This document shows, in pieces, positions 11,286 through 41,128 of a DNA stretch of 64,000 bases. Origin of the DNA: Alviniconcha marisindica. Lineage: Eukaryota; Mollusca; Gastropoda; Provannidae. Location of the stretch: positions 365,001-429,000 of the forward strand of contig JABMCL010001896.1 of NCBI GenBank assembly GCA_018857735.1, in the 5' to 3' direction. The notes under the pieces are model-generated. The model was not told the DNA's origin. It saw only the letters and a program-made list of their open reading frames with translations, and ran no database searches. Each line of letters begins with the position of its first letter. Positions within the stretch are counted from its first letter, which is position 1. A program made the position numbers and the translations under genes.

Positions 11286-12512
11286 TGTATGGAAATTCAC
11301 ACCAAGTAATCACAGTAACACTGTCTGCCAAACCAGCAGAAATTAACACCGAGTAATCACAGCAACACTGACATCACTGTCTGCCGAACCAGCGGAAATT
11401 CATACCAAGTAATTACAGCAACACTGCCTGCCGAACCAGCAGGAATTCACACCGAGTAATCACAGCAACACTATCTGCCCAACCAGCGGAAATTCACACC
11501 GAGTAATCACAGCAACACTGTCTGCCCAACCAGCAGAAATTCACACCGAGTAATCACAGCAACACTGTCTGCCCAACCAGCGGAAATTCACACCGAGTAA
11601 TCACAGCAACACTGTCTGCCCAACCAGCGGAAATTCACACCGAGTAATCACAGCAACACTGTCTGCCCAACCAGCGGAAATTCACACCGAGTAATCACAG
11701 CAACACTGTCTGCCCAACCAGCGGAAATTCACACCGAGTAATCACAGCAACACTGTCTGCCCAACCAGCGGAAATTCATACAGAGTAATCACAGCAACAC
11801 TGTCTGCCGAACCAGCGGAAATTCACAACGAGTAATCACAGCAACACTGTCTGCCGAACCAGCAGAAATTCACAACGAGTAATCACAGCAACACACAGAA
11901 TTTCACACCGAGTAATCACAGCAACACTGTCTGCCCAACCAGCGGAAATTCACAACGAGTAATCACAGCAACACTGTCTGCCGAACCAGTAGAAATTCAC
12001 ACCGAGTAATCACAGCAACACTGTCTGCCGAACCAGCGGAATTTCACACCGAGTAATCACAGCAACACTGTCTGCCGAACCAGCGGAAATTCACACCGAG
12101 TAATCACAGCAACACTGTCTGCCGAACCAGCGGAAATTCACACCGAGTAATCACAGCAACACTGTCTGCCGAACCAGTAGAAATTCACAACGAGTAATCA
12201 CAGCAACACTGTCTGCCGAACCAGCAGAAATTCACACCGAGTAATCACAGCAACACTGTCTGCCGAAACAGCGGAATTTCACAACGAGTAATCACAGCAA
12301 CACTGTCTGCCGAACCAGCAGAAATTCACACAAAAAGTAATTCACAGCAACACTGTCTGCCGAACCAGCGGAAATTCACAAGAGTAATCACAGCAACACT
12401 GTCTGCCGAACCAGCAGAAATTCACAGAGTAATCACAGCAACACTGTCTGCCGAACCAGCAGAAATTCACACAGAGTAATCACAGCAACACTGTCTGCCG
12501 AACCAGCGCCGG
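11286..12512. repeat. 47-bp minisatellite, about 26 copies
   Basis: The unit contains GAAATTCACACCGAGTAATC, ACAGCAACACTGTCTGCC and AACCAGCG. Two variants (GCCCAACC and GCCGAACC) are clustered, the first mainly in 11470-11770 and the second after 11800. There are no unique spacers between copies, so it is not a CRISPR-like array. Confidence 0.95.
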
Positions 12513-12847
12513 TCAAACTCAGACTGAAGCGAACACTTCAAAGCAGCTGCACTAGGGTGAAAACCAGACGATGTCGCACCACCTGCCAACCCAGTAAAGT
12601 GCACCGCAAACAAAACAGGAGCCTCAGGAAACCAAGTCCCAGGTAATACTAACAGTAACACCAACAGACATACAGCCACGGTAATCAAAATTCATAGGGT
12701 TGGAGAACTGACAGGGACTCAATGAGAGGTGGAGAATGGGAGGCCGTGGGGATGGGGGGTGGGGGGTAGGGGGTAAGACTAGAAGGAGCCTTACTACTGT
12801 CAAAGTGAAACTGAGATGCATGCATGAACGATCCATGAAATATGAAC

Positions 12848-13115
<268 letters not shown>

Positions 13116-15118
13116 GAGAGAGCGCCACTCCGGTAGTCTCACACTACCCTGCTCGCACACTCACAGACACACTATCTCACAGGTTCCCAAACTTGTGTGT
13201 CATCTCACCTCAGACTTACACCCTTGCATTAACACTGTAACAGGTTTACAAACAAGCTAGCTAAGAAAAGGAGTGGGCACGGGGCCATCTTCCTCAGAAA
13301 ACAAGGAACACCCCCCCAAAACAAAACAAAAAATAATAATAATAATAATATATATATTATATATAAAAAATAGAGACTACATCTCCTCCTCCACTCTTAA
13401 ATTTTATGTCTTCTTTTTTTTTTTTTTAACAGCAGTTCAGGCAGCAAAGGCATTGGCAGGCAGTGGGGTAGGTCTGCAATCTTAGCCATTGTGCACTCTG
13501 AAAAGACAGCCCTCCTCCTTCCTCCCCCCCCCCCCCCCCCCCCCCTTCCCCCCCCACACACCCCATGACTGAGGTTTGAGTCAGACCCTCTCTTCTTTTC
13601 ATTTCTCAAGGGCTAAGCCCCTCTCACACAGTCTCAATGCTGCTTTCTATTCTTCAGCGTGGGAACCTGGTGCACTTGTCATATTTCCCTTCTCCAGTTC
13701 CACTTTCTGGCCTGGCTGACTCACAGTGTCCCGTTTTCCCTGCCCAGCTAGCCCCAAGCAGTGAAACCACAATATACAATATATCATATATTATATATAT
13801 TATATACACGTGCTGTGATTGGCTGCCCTTGTGCATGGATCTGAATACATCACATGGCTCTACCTGACAAGCTGAGTGATTTCTCAAGTTCTGCCAGTGT
13901 CATGCTCATCCATACAATGAATGTTTGCAGTCTACATCTATTACATTTTTTTTTTTTAAATCATATTAATATTGGAACAAACAATAATATGCACATAATC
14001 ATTACAGCAATATTAGCAGTATTATTTACAAAGATCTACATTCATGTCCGTACCATATAATTCATATGTGACCTTGACCTTAACTCAAGGTCACAGCAGC
14101 ATAAAAATCAAACTGAAAACCATAGGCATAATTTCTTTTAGTTTTATTATACTAATATTGTAATAATACTTTTAACAGACCTAGTAAAATTCAGTAGTAA
14201 TTAATAATATTACTTATATTTTATAACTGTGATTATAAGTTTTTGAGAGAAGCAAAACAACATTTACTGAGCTCAAGATGCCAGTTTTTATGACGTAACT
14301 TTGTTCAAGGTCACTACGGCATTGCTTGGATATGGAAGTTGAAATGTAAAGCTGCAAGATGCAATTTCTCAGTAAGTTCTTATCTGATTGTCAAGGTCAT
14401 TCATATCATTATTATTATATTTATAATGAATATGATGGAGGTTGGACAATTAACTAGAAATCATATCAAGTATCGTGGACACAAAAACCAATTAGAAAAC
14501 ACACACACGCACGCATGCATGCACACACACACACAAAACCACAAGACTCCTTGGCAATGGTAATAATAGCACAAAACTGAACTGTTTGATCTGAACTTGA
14601 AGAATGCAAGCCCCCAAACCAACATTTAAAAAAAAAAAAAAATCTGACAAAAATGATATAAAAAATAATAATTTAAAAACAAGAAAAAGAGAGAGAGAGA
14701 AAAAGAAGAAGAGGAAACTTCTAAGTTCTTGTCGCTAGCTGAGCTCTTTATTTTTCTTTTTTCTCTCTTCCCCCACCCCCTGGCTTTTGTTTTAGTTTTG
14801 TGTGTGTTTGCTTTGTTGGTCTTTTGTTGGTTTTAGTTTTGTTGTTTTTGTTTGTTGTTTTTTGTTTGCTTTTTAGTTATTGTTTTTGTTGTTTTGTTTG
14901 TTGGTTGGTTTCTTTTGTTTGTTTGTTTGTTTTCTTGTGTATGTGTTTTTTTCTCTCTCTTTTTTTCCATTTTTGTTTTTTGTTCTTTTTCTTACAGCAG
15001 TTGTAACAAAATTCACCTGAATTTCAAAGCAGAAAATTGAGGGAATTTCACAATCAAATTAATCTGACATTTCTGCTTCTGGTTCTGCTCCTTTTCTCAT
15101 ACAAACAATCGACACCAC

Positions 15119-15174
<56 letters not shown>

Positions 15175-15204
15175 ATAATATTATAAATACATATTTGTAT
15201 CATA

Positions 15205-15275
<71 letters not shown>

Positions 15276-16065
15276 TCTTCATAAACATTTGAGTCTTTAT
15301 TTACTCATAACTGTATTTAATTACTCAGTCTACCCCCATATTTTTATCTCTTTTTATTGTTAAGCAAGAAGTCATTATGATTTTTTTTGGTTACAATTTC
15401 TTTTCACTTTTGACAGTTTTGTACAAGTTTGTCTTTGTGCTCTCTATTGCATTAGTTTTTATTAAACAAAACATTTGTACTAACTGTAGTTTGGTACTAC
15501 TAGTACTATATCTTATTAGTTTTAGACTCTCACTCTTTCTTATTTTTATATTGTACGCTTTTGTGTGCTTTAATATTTGTTTTTTGTTTGTTTCCCAAGT
15601 CCCAACTCATTGGAAAAAAAGAAAGAAAAAAAACTTATTTGTCTCAGTCTTACTCTTAGTCTTAGTTCCACTAGTTACAGTTTCACATTACTACGTTATC
15701 AATATAATCATCAGTATCACTGTCACTGACTCTAACATAATATATGTAATGTGCTGAGATCACAATGTAAATTGTGTAATTTGTGTCAGTGTTTTATAAT
15801 CTAAAAACTATAACTAGTATCAGTATTACTAGATCTGTACAACTAGTATGACTGCAGTCACGAGCGAGCCTGAAAAACACAATATAGATCACACCCTATA
15901 TGCTTTATTTCACATTTGCAACTTGTGAAAGTCACAAACTGAGTGACATAGCCACCATTATCCCCCTTTTCCCCACCCCAATGCTGCATTGGCCTGTACT
16001 CATTTAATTTGCTGAAAGAGATGATCCATGCCATAATTATAAGGTGTAATGAACTGGGCAGTGGA
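13116..16065. other. Intergenic low-complexity region
   Basis: Contains poly-C (13526-13555), AT-rich sequence, scattered TCAAGGTCA motifs (about 14074, 14308 and 14388), a T-rich tract (14780-14995) and a long (TA)n tract (15122-15273). If the CARD gene on the minus strand has further exons they should lie here or just to the right, but I could not identify any with confidence. Confidence 0.6.
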
Positions 16066-16581
16066 CTATGTTATTATGCGCCTGGTTTGAAATTGATGCA
16101 GATTATCCATGTAATCAACACGTGAGAACCTGTTCAAAATCGTAAAGCAATTTTTCACCCAAGCACTACATATTTTTCTTCTCACCAGCCTATGAATGGC
16201 AATTATTGGAATTCCAAAATCTATCTGCTCTACCTGAAATAGAAAGTAAACAAATTAACAATTCCTTTCAATAATATCTTTTAGGTCTAAGAAGAGACGC
16301 ACAAATAAGTAACCTGGGAATATGGACACGATGGCCATAATAACAAGGCTCGCGATGTACGGTTCAAACGAGTGATGATGACGATGACGACAAAAATGCC
16401 ATCAGAGCACAATAACGCAAGGGAAAGAACTCGCTAAGAATTCGCGACAGGTGACAAACAATCCGGTGCCGCACAAACATGTATGTCAACAACGGCTCAT
16501 TCTCTTGAATTTAAACGTTCTACTGTATCACCCACCTGCACATTTTTTCTGTTATTTATATCACGTGTTAAACTTTCTCAC

Positions 16582-16858
16582 CTCCACAATCTAAAAGGAG
16601 TTCCGTTAACAGGTGCGGAGCACATTCCTCAAGTGTCATGCAAAACTCTCGAAAAGCGTCAGGGTCCCTCGAAAGTTTGTCAAGCAGAAGATCTGTTCTT
16701 TCAGACGCATCCGAAACACCAGCAAGCTGTCTCTCTTCAATATTAGAAAAAAATCCTCGCTTGATTAGCTTGGGCATAACCCTGTTCATATCAGGATCTT
16801 TTGTCAGTCTTGCTCGATGCCTTTCGAGCAGGCGAATCCACACACCTGTGCCCGCCAT
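16582..16858 (-). CDS. CARD-domain protein, first coding exon (partial gene)
   Basis: The ATG at 16858 opens 92 codons that end at a canonical donor (GGAG, then GTGAG) in phase 1. The whole exon resembles a caspase-recruitment domain. It has an N-terminal helix with LLERHRARLTKD followed by PDMNRVMPKLIKRGFF, the helix-2/3 region with its conserved Gly-Phe turn, and a later ERTDLLLDKLSRDPDAFREF followed by CMTLEECAPHLL, which matches CARD helices 4-5. CARDs mediate homotypic assembly in apoptosome and innate-immune complexes. In molluscs an N-terminal CARD occurs in initiator caspases, CRADD-like adaptors and other receptors; without the downstream exons I cannot choose. The gene is divergent from LEO1. 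Confidence 0.7.
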
Positions 16859-17335
16859 CTTTAACCATTTGGACGTAAGGCAAAAACATTCGTTTTCATA
16901 AATACTTGTTTTACTACCCTGTGAAATTACTTTTAAATATTATTTGTACATCTTAATCAAGTTAACACAGATCATTTATTCATGTTCATGGGATTATTTG
17001 CACATCAGATGTTTTGTGTATAGAGAAAACCACTACTAGTCTCATTTCCAGGTTTCCTCTCGATTTCGGCATGACCTCTTGACACGGCAACCCCGAGAGG
17101 TTTCCCGTCGAAAGCCCGGAAGCAGGGAAGCACGTTGGTTTGTTTTCGTCACGTGGAGTCTCAATTTATTATTGTTCACATTTCTATTATGTTGATGATC
17201 TCATCATTAGGCTGTTAAAATTAGCATTTTCTCCAACGTGTAAGGATTTCTGGGGTTGTTTTTTCTTTTGCAAATTTGTTTGATGATTTCATAAACATCT
17301 CTCGCCAGCTGCTCCAACGAGACAAGTGAAGCAAA
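16859..17335. promoter_or_regulatory. Likely bidirectional promoter between CARD gene and LEO1
   Basis: Only 477 bp separate the two start codons. The interval is free of the repeats that fill the surroundings. It contains a perfect E-box CACGTG at 17150-17155 within CGTCACGTGGAG, and a CpG-containing stretch at 17057-17155. No TATA box is obvious, as expected for a housekeeping gene such as LEO1. The promoter role is inferred from position. Confidence 0.55.
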
Positions 17336-33809
<16,474 letters not shown>

Positions 33810-34050
33810 TAGGTGTGTGTGTGTGAGGTGTGAGTGGTTGGGGTGGGGGAGGGGCTTGGGGGGGGGAGATGTGGGTAAAGCTGTAATAATGAAGGGGTGG
33901 GGATGTGTGTGCAGCAGAAGGTATTGTGCGTGCTTGAGTAGGGGTGGGCATGCTTGTTCAACAATGGGATGGGGAGGGGGGGGGGGGGGCGCAAGTATTG
34001 AAACTTGCTGTTTTGATGTTACAGGTTTTAATAAAGAGTACAAATTGTGA
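33810..34050 (+). terminator. LEO1: LEO1 3' UTR and poly(A) signal
   Basis: A G/T-rich 3' UTR leads to AATAAA at 34030-34035, followed by TGTGTCC-type GT-rich sequence. The transcript should end near 34050. Confidence 0.75.
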
Positions 34051-34920
34051 TTGAACTGTGTCCATGATTTATTAGAAGAAAGAGAAACGGCAACTTTCTG
34101 TGTGTATATATGTGACATTATTACACTCAGAGTGTACTTCACAATGTTTTTCAGGTTCATCATTCTACATTATCTTACAGGTCACAAAGTAGTCATAAAA
34201 TTTAAAAAAACAAGTGATATACAAACCGATTTATCAAAAGGCCCGATATACTGGTGCAAGCACCAATATGAGATACCATTGCACCCAATATGACAGCGCC
34301 TACATGAGAAAATGTGTCCATCTCATACCAGGTCACACTTGCATATTATATAACAGCCGACCCAACACCTGATGGCCTTAAATCCAGTCTGTCACATATA
34401 TATATTGGTACACTGCAATTCCTTTTCTGTGGTAGCACAGTGTGACGAGCATAGGCCTACACTGATGCCACAGAACAGAACACACTGAGTAACTCTTGGC
34501 TCACCACCCTCACACACCGACCATCGGGGAACTGTGCCACCAGTTTCTGTTGTACATACCAAGTTGCTTCCACAATGACCACAGAAAAAAGTTGTAGTGT
34601 GTGTTTGTCTGTGCCTGATGGAGGTAAATGGGCGTTTCACTGACATAACGTAGCCACAATTGTTGGTTTTTGTACCACAATGAATGAATGATCACCGACA
34701 AAAATGGTGTGTGTGTGTGAGAGAGAGGGAGTGCTGTCTCACTGCCTCGCTCGCTGTGTGTCTTTCTCCACACACACACACACACACACACACACATGCA
34801 TCAGATATTGCAAAAGAGATCTTGGGTGTCATGGACCTGTGACAGAACAATGATCACTGCATTGTCAGCGAAAGACGTCATACAGTTAGCTGGGCTTGTT
34901 TCGGAATTAGTGGAAGCAAA
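34051..34920. other. Intergenic, no gene seen
   Basis: Unique-looking sequence with a CA run at 34768-34796. No frame has credible coding character. Confidence 0.6.
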
Positions 34921-34922
34921 TT

Positions 34923-35215
34923 AAGTAAACATGGTGCTTAACGTCCACAGAAACCATAAGGCTTATTAGGGGAGGTGGGGGGAGAGGGAGATTATATACC
35001 TATCGCTACACTGTCACCACCAGAATGATTCCTGCATTAAGATGGGCAGCTATGAGAGCCATTTTAATGTTTCAGTAGGAAGTGATCGACAAAGTCACAG
35101 GACAGTGTCCACAAACCACAACCCTTTTGAAGAGAAAGGAGAGCCAAAGCGGTATCGAACCGAGGTCCTTCCGCTTACCAACCTAACGCCTTACCGCTAG
35201 GCCAAACCGGCTCAC
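34923..35215 (-). mobile_element. SINE-A full-length copy
   Basis: The minus-strand head is GTGAGCCGGTTTGGCCTAGC, with a clear B box GGTTCGATACC, the standard body and the AAGCACCATGTTTA end. It is highly similar to the copy in LEO1 intron 6. Confidence 0.9.
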
Positions 35216-35519
35216 AGTGGAAGCAGCCGAGGAAGACCTACTAGAGATAACGCCAAGAAGTATAAAAAGTCGGTGTTGGTGTGGTACGAAACGACGGCGC
35301 AGACACTCTGTGAAAGACAAAGAGAACTGGAGCAGACTGAGTCGGGCTGCTGGGAAATTTCATTGATGAAACAAGAATGCACTCGCACAAACTCAGTCGT
35401 GTAAAAATTGCGGTGTCAACAACATTGTACCAACCCACTTTGTGCTGCTTTCTAGAGACATAGCAACGTGCAGTCCGTCTTTTTTATGGCTAACAACACG
35501 TTCAAATAACGCGCAGACA

Positions 35520-35710
35520 CTGACAACCTCGACTGCCACCCCAACGTAGGCCTACTGCTTAGTCGCGTTTGCGTGTCGTCTGCTCGGAGTGTCACGTGAC
35601 AAGCCTTTCCCTCTCGACTTGAGTCGTCTGTGAATTTCTCATTTCACTCTGCTGAGATAAGTTCAATTTTACTGTTAAAATTAATAGAAACGAAAACCCA
35701 AGAAGCGTAA
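35520..35710 (+). promoter_or_regulatory. Possible promoter/non-coding first exon
   Basis: A CpG-containing stretch with CACGTG at 35593-35598 inside GTCACGTGAC, followed by AAGAAGC/GTAAGT at 35706, which would make a good donor. It could be the 5' end of a plus-strand gene, for example the micro-exon gene whose ATG exon begins with an acceptor at 45219. This is speculative. Confidence 0.2.
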
Positions 35711-36027
35711 GTCGTTTGGAGACTGGCACAGACTGTTACAAGACTATTATTTCAGATGTTTTCGCTGTTCTATTCGGTTGCATGTGTTGTTGGCCGGCTT
35801 CTACGGATACACTGCACAGAACAATGATATGAAATTCTTTCTCCTTCGCTTTCTGTAAACGCTGTTAGATAAGTGTGTTTGTTGTCTCACGTGTGTCTGT
35901 GTCAATAAGGCAAGATACCTAGGTACTTCTTTCTGCCTTTATCATTTAAAAAATTTCTCCTCACATAAGTGATATTAGACTGATCTTACAAGTATCAGGC
36001 TAACACAATGTGTCAGCAGTACATAGG

Positions 36028-37100
36028 TGGGTCATTCTGAAAACTGGACCAAAGAAGGTGCCGCTTTCCCGATGAAATGAAAACAAATCTAAAACAAAAC
36101 TTTTTAACTACGCTGTATTTCCGATGAAATGTGTTTGGAGAAATAAGGGAAATGACACAGTTTGTGAATGCATCATTATTTCTTGTGCTATGGGTCTTTT
36201 TTGGTACAAATAACAGTTTTATTGGCGTCATTTGTGACATGGCTAAAAAATAAAAAATAAAGGTTAGCTGATCGTAGATATTTCCTTGAAAGCGTTCATG
36301 ACTGAATAAAAACAGATTTCATAACAAATAATGCGGCTAACTCTTACATAAAAAAATAGTTATTGTGTGTTGCTTCCTACTAATAACTCCAAACAACAAA
36401 AAGATTATCCGGCAGTGTCCCGCACGTTACTTATGGTGTCTTCTCAGTGTGTATCACGATACTGTGACTTGTTCACAACAGAAACTAAAGAACTTTTTTT
36501 TCTTCTTTTTTTTCTTCTTTTTAACTGCTTGTGTCATTACCGTATCTCCCCTTGTCTTTTTTGCTTGGTTGATAATATGAGAGTAGATAAGACATAAATT
36601 ACAATAATTTCTTTAGGGGTGGTTTACGTGGTGTCTTAAAATGGTGTAACGTGCGAGCACACAAAAGAAATATTTCTGTTAGTACCAACTACCATTGACT
36701 GTTAGTACCATTGACCTCAGACCTACCCTAACGTTTGAGTGCACATCAGCTGACTGAGGGCAACAGCTTTTGACCTCTTTCTACTCTGTGTGTGGTGCAT
36801 TATTTGCCTACAAAAGGGAAATCACTGTGGTGTCTTCGCTGGTGAGCGCGGTAACGCGCGGGTCAACTATTTGTTCCTTGTCTGTTGAGCATTTTTAGGC
36901 AACCTTTTGTAACCAAACATGGTATGTGGTGCACCACCATGAGCAGGGAATGTCATGCAAAAAAATTGGGATTCTATCTTCAAGGTCAAGGTCACAGTGA
37001 GGGCTTATATAATCAAAATATGACGGTTTCTACTATATATTTTATTCTAAACTAATGCCTTTTGCAAACGAACTCAATTTGATGGTAGATCATCACATGT
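36028..37100. repeat. ~1.07-kb dispersed repeat, copy 1
   Basis: From CATTCTGAAAACTGGACC through ATATGACGGTTTCTACTATA and TGATGGTAGATCATC it matches 49925-50960 in the same order and orientation, with moderate divergence. Its right end contains the TCAAGGTCAAGGTCACAG motif. Confidence 0.88.
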
Positions 37101-37104
37101 GAAA

Positions 37105-38170
37105 TTTTTTGATTGCAAACAGTCACAGGCCGACCCAGCCAGAAATCACCCCGATCAGGGTACTGTGGCAGGTGCTTCCTGTGTTGGTTCTTCTGCGGCA
37201 GCAGCCAGTGGTGCCCTGGCAGGCAACAGGTCATCTCGACTGAGGGTCCGCTCCTGCCCGCCAGAGAATGGTTGGACCCCATACACATGAATGCCGGGGT
37301 AGGGACGTGCGGTCACGACGTGCAGTTCAGGACGCCATCGGTCTTGGATCTTGCTCCTGCCGAGGACACGGTTTCTCAGGCAGACCAGGTCACCAGCGTG
37401 CAATGGGTGATCGGCAGCTTTCTGGTCCGTCTGCTTTCGTCTCTCCGCTGCAGCTTCTTGGAGATGTTTCAGTGCTCTGGCGTGTGAATCCTGCAGGCGC
37501 AGTCGATGCTGCCGTACCCAGTCGGTGGGTCCAACCGCGGACACGGTTGTGCGCCCAAGCAGGTGGTCAACTGGTAGCTGAGGTTCCTGGCTGAACAGGA
37601 GGCGAAAAACCCGTGGAAGTGTGAGGCGTATTGTTATACGCCTTCACGAGCTCCGGGAGGTACTGTGGCCACTTGGACTTCTGTTCCGGGAGCAGGGTTC
37701 GCAGCAGATCATTGAATCGCTCGCACTGTGCGTTGCCACGGGCGTGGTACGGAGTGGTCCGGGTCTTCTTGATGTCATAGAGCTCACACAGGGCTCTCAC
37801 CAGCTTAGATTCAAAGTCCTACCCTGATCACTGTGGATCTTCTGAGGTACCCCGTAGCGTTGGAACCTCTCGTGAAGCGACACCTTGGCCACTCTCCCTG
37901 CCTCCTGGTTGCACGTCGGTATGGCCTGGGTGAAGTTCGAGAAAACATCGGTGAGAACAAGAACATTTTCTCGCCCATCACTAGCAGTCTCAAGCTTTGT
38001 GAAGTCAATTGCCAGGATTTCAAGGGGACGGCTGGCAAACAGATGACTGGAAGTTGTGTGGAGCATGGGGTGTTCCTTGATGCCGGAGGGCATGGCTGGC
38101 CAGGCTGCGAGCACCGGGCCAAGGAATAGAGCCAGTTGCTGTCGTTTTTGTAAATCAGCAGTCATTCCTC
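37105..38170 (-). mobile_element. Decayed Ty3/gypsy-type integrase fragment
   Basis: Three minus-strand frames that overlap or abut read as one integrase broken by frameshifts. The core includes EILAIDFTKL (first Asp), VLTDVFSNFTQAIPT and HSDQGR (second Asp) at 38165-37797. [18 protein letters not shown] (catalytic Glu) and [13 protein letters not shown] follow at 37800-37567. A C-terminal KIQDRWRPELHVV stretch with GGQERTLSRDDLLP lies at 37544-37155. No LTRs, reverse transcriptase or gag were seen. It is a dead remnant. Confidence 0.85.
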
Positions 38171-38599
38171 CAGGAAGTTCCTCTACACTGTCCCAGTGCC
38201 TCCAGACAGCTCCTCTACACTGTCTCCCGGTTGGTGTGCGACTCTTCTACTTCCAGTCCTGCTCGCAGCGCTAAACTTTGTAGGGAAGCTGGCCTGGATG
38301 GGGACTGAAGGAAGCAGGTTGGAAGCATAAATGAAGAGTCACAAGTCAGAGGTTGCTATAACATAACTTTTATGTACACCAACCAGGAAACAGTGTAGGC
38401 TCTCCCCTGAATCCGATACATGGGTGCCCAATCAGCAGCTCAAAACGACGACCTGTTTCTGCGGCAGGGACACTGGGGGAAAGAGGACGCTGCGGGCCCA
38501 GCGCTCAAGTTTTGGTACTTCGGATGTTAGGGAAATAAAACTTCCGCCCAATCAAAAAGAGAAAGGATGACAGATAAAAGGTCATGGCCCGGAACACGC

Positions 38600-39110
38600 A
38601 CAGTGCATTCGGTGGCTTGTATAATAATAATAATAATGTAAGACAAAGCGCTATATACGTTGGAACCAGAAAGAACAACAATTATGAACAGATGTGTGAG
38701 TAAAGTATTTAAACAATTTAAATACACAGCCAGATTTGCATTACACTGCTTGCCACACACACACGCATGCCCACACACACGCACGCGCGCGGGCGCGCGC
38801 AATTGGACCAAAGAAAACGTTTTTCAAAAGAAAGAAAAAAGAAAGAAGGCTTGGAAGAACTAACAGAGGCAGCATGACGAAGAGAAACAGGGAGCTGGTT
38901 CCAGACAGATGGACATGGAGCCTTGTGATAGAGGGTGACCACTGGAAAGATGGTATTCTGAACAGTTGGGTGTCTGCAGAAGAGCGGAGCAGCAGGGAAA
39001 GAGTGAAAAAGTGAAGAACGTTTGAAAAGTAGATGGGGGCTTGATGAGAGATGATCTTAAAACAGATCAAAGACATATTACGTGTAGTACATATAGTTCA
39101 GGATTACTTA
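38600..39110 (-). mobile_element. LINE 3' end, frameshifted
   Basis: The minus strand reads, across frames, CFKIISHQAPIYFSNVL, then LLRSSADTQLFRIPS and PSVWNQLPVSLRHA. This is the tail region of a CR1/jockey-type element. A (TAA)n-type tail and AAGCGCTATATAC follow at 38622-38660. A CA run interrupts it at 38755-38795. Confidence 0.78.
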
Positions 39111-39112
39111 GC

Positions 39113-39116
<4 letters not shown>

Positions 39117-39196
<80 letters not shown>
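39117..39196. repeat. (CA)n microsatellite
   Basis: A pure CA run of about 40 units. Confidence 0.97.
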
Positions 39197-39201
<5 letters not shown>

Positions 39202-40985
39202 TCAGTGTAAATTTTTCATGTCAATGTTGTGCCCAAGCAAAGGTTGTTTCAGAAGCAATTACATACTAATGATGAACTTCAAAATACGCAATTCACATTC
39301 TGATGTGCTCAGTAACTATTCGGGATTTATAAAAATAAAAATAAATTAAAAAGTATTCTGGTAAATAAGTTAAATCAAGCCTATGTTGCTAGGCAGCATG
39401 ATGCATGAAATAAAATTTTAAAAATTTAGTTAAAAATCCACAACAACCGACATTGTTAACAAAAAGAGCATGTAACAATTCTCAGTTCTGCTCTGTTCTT
39501 TGTGCTCTTGGGGCATTTGTTGTTGTTGCACCGTTTCATTCAGAAGTTTTCCGTTAACTTGCTTTGTTAGGCCACAATTGGACGCAGGACTAATTTTAAT
39601 GGAACAGATTGTAAATAGCTCGTCAGACGTTTTTATCTTCTTCGTCTTCTTTAATGATTCGACCAGTGTGTTATTCTTTGTGTCACTAGAAAGGCACCTA
39701 AAGAATTATTTCGATAGGAAAATTAACCACATTATGTTTTGTGTTATTGTGAAAGTTGCGGAGAATGTATCAAAAACTGAACAACGGGCCCCAATTTGTG
39801 TAATAAATGACTGTCTGATTTTACACAACGCATGCTTGTCATATGTTTATTGACGTAATAGGCTATGACCACAATGCATGATGTATGACCTGTGGGAATT
39901 AATTTGCGAGGTCAAAAGTTTGAATCTAATTGATATTAAACAATCAGCCGTCGAAAGAAAAGGTGAAACATATTCCACATAAACTATGATGTGAGCACTG
40001 TGAAAATCATAACGCTGTTATTAAAGATAACACGAATGTTACGCGACAGACATGTTCCAAATCTTCGAGATCTAGACGTAGAGCGCGTGCCTCAAACAGA
40101 CGTTGAAAAAAAGGGACCTTTTTGTCTTCATACACAGACGCCAGGACTCTTCGCATTTCAGTCTTTTCGTGGCTTCCAAAACGTATCTGGCCAAAAAAAA
40201 GTAATAGCCTTTGCGAAGCATTCCAGCTTATTCGTTTCCTTGTTAAGTTAAAACAGCAACTGATCATGGAAGGATTTTCTTGAGGAGAACTACACTTTTC
40301 GGCGGATAGCGATCAACTCAGTAACGCAGATTCCGGCAAACCTTGATCAACGGTATTGTCGTCCCTTCGTTGAAAGCAAGTTTCGGGTAAGTTTGCGCTC
40401 CATTACTGCTGTTCAAGTAGCTGTAATGAGTAACCGGGATTGCTATCAGCAGATTTCATAATGGAACAAAAGGAATTTGGCGTTTGTTTCCGAGAAAATA
40501 TCAGTCACTGCTCGATCGTCCCCGGGGACCGCTACGTTAGCCGGATACCCCAAGTAGTTAATACACAGCACCCACTCTCCTGTCTCATTTTTTTGTTCCT
40601 TTCTTTCCTTCTTTCTCCCTTTCTTTTTCTTTCTTTTCATTATACCACTTTATAGGACTCTGCAGACCCCCTAAAGTGCAGCAAAATCTCCGAGCAGTTT
40701 TCTGCTCATTGGAAGGTGGCTGCCTAACACAAAGACGAAGAAGAAGGAGACCAGAAAAAGTTTTTAGGAGCCAGAATGATTTAAATTCTGAAACAAGAAT
40801 TACTGCTAGCGTTCTAAAACAAGACCCAAACACATAAAAGGTTCAAAAGAACGCTTATTTATTAGGACACAAATATTTTGTGTTTCCACATTCCCTCATT
40901 TCTACGCAAACAACTGATGGTCTAAAAACACAAGAAGACAGTTCTTACAAATCAGCATGCACACACACACACACACACACACACC
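39197..40985. other. Intergenic, no recognised gene
   Basis: AT-rich sequence with ORFs of 60-117 codons at 39500-39853 (+) and 40267-40007 (-). They lack recognised domains, splice context or codon bias. Confidence 0.5.
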
Positions 40986-41010
40986 ACACACACACATATA
41001 TATATATAAA

Positions 41011-41128
41011 CAGAGATACAAACAATTGGAACAGCTTGCCATCCAACATTGTATTAGCAGGAACATTAAACTCTTTCAAAAACCTTCTGGATAAACATTG
41101 GAAAGATAATATATATGGCAGAAGGTAA
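41011..41128 (+). mobile_element. LINE C-terminal fragment
   Basis: The plus-strand frame reads RDTNNWNSLPSNIVLAGTLN then SFKNLLDKHWKDN. This is the typical end of jockey/CR1-type reverse-transcriptase ORFs (NxWNxLP...SFKxxLDKHW). It is preceded by CA and TA simple repeats. Confidence 0.75.

Noticed and set aside
11286..12512. CRISPR-like regular array
   Set aside because: Copies abut with no unique spacers and the DNA is eukaryotic; it is a minisatellite.
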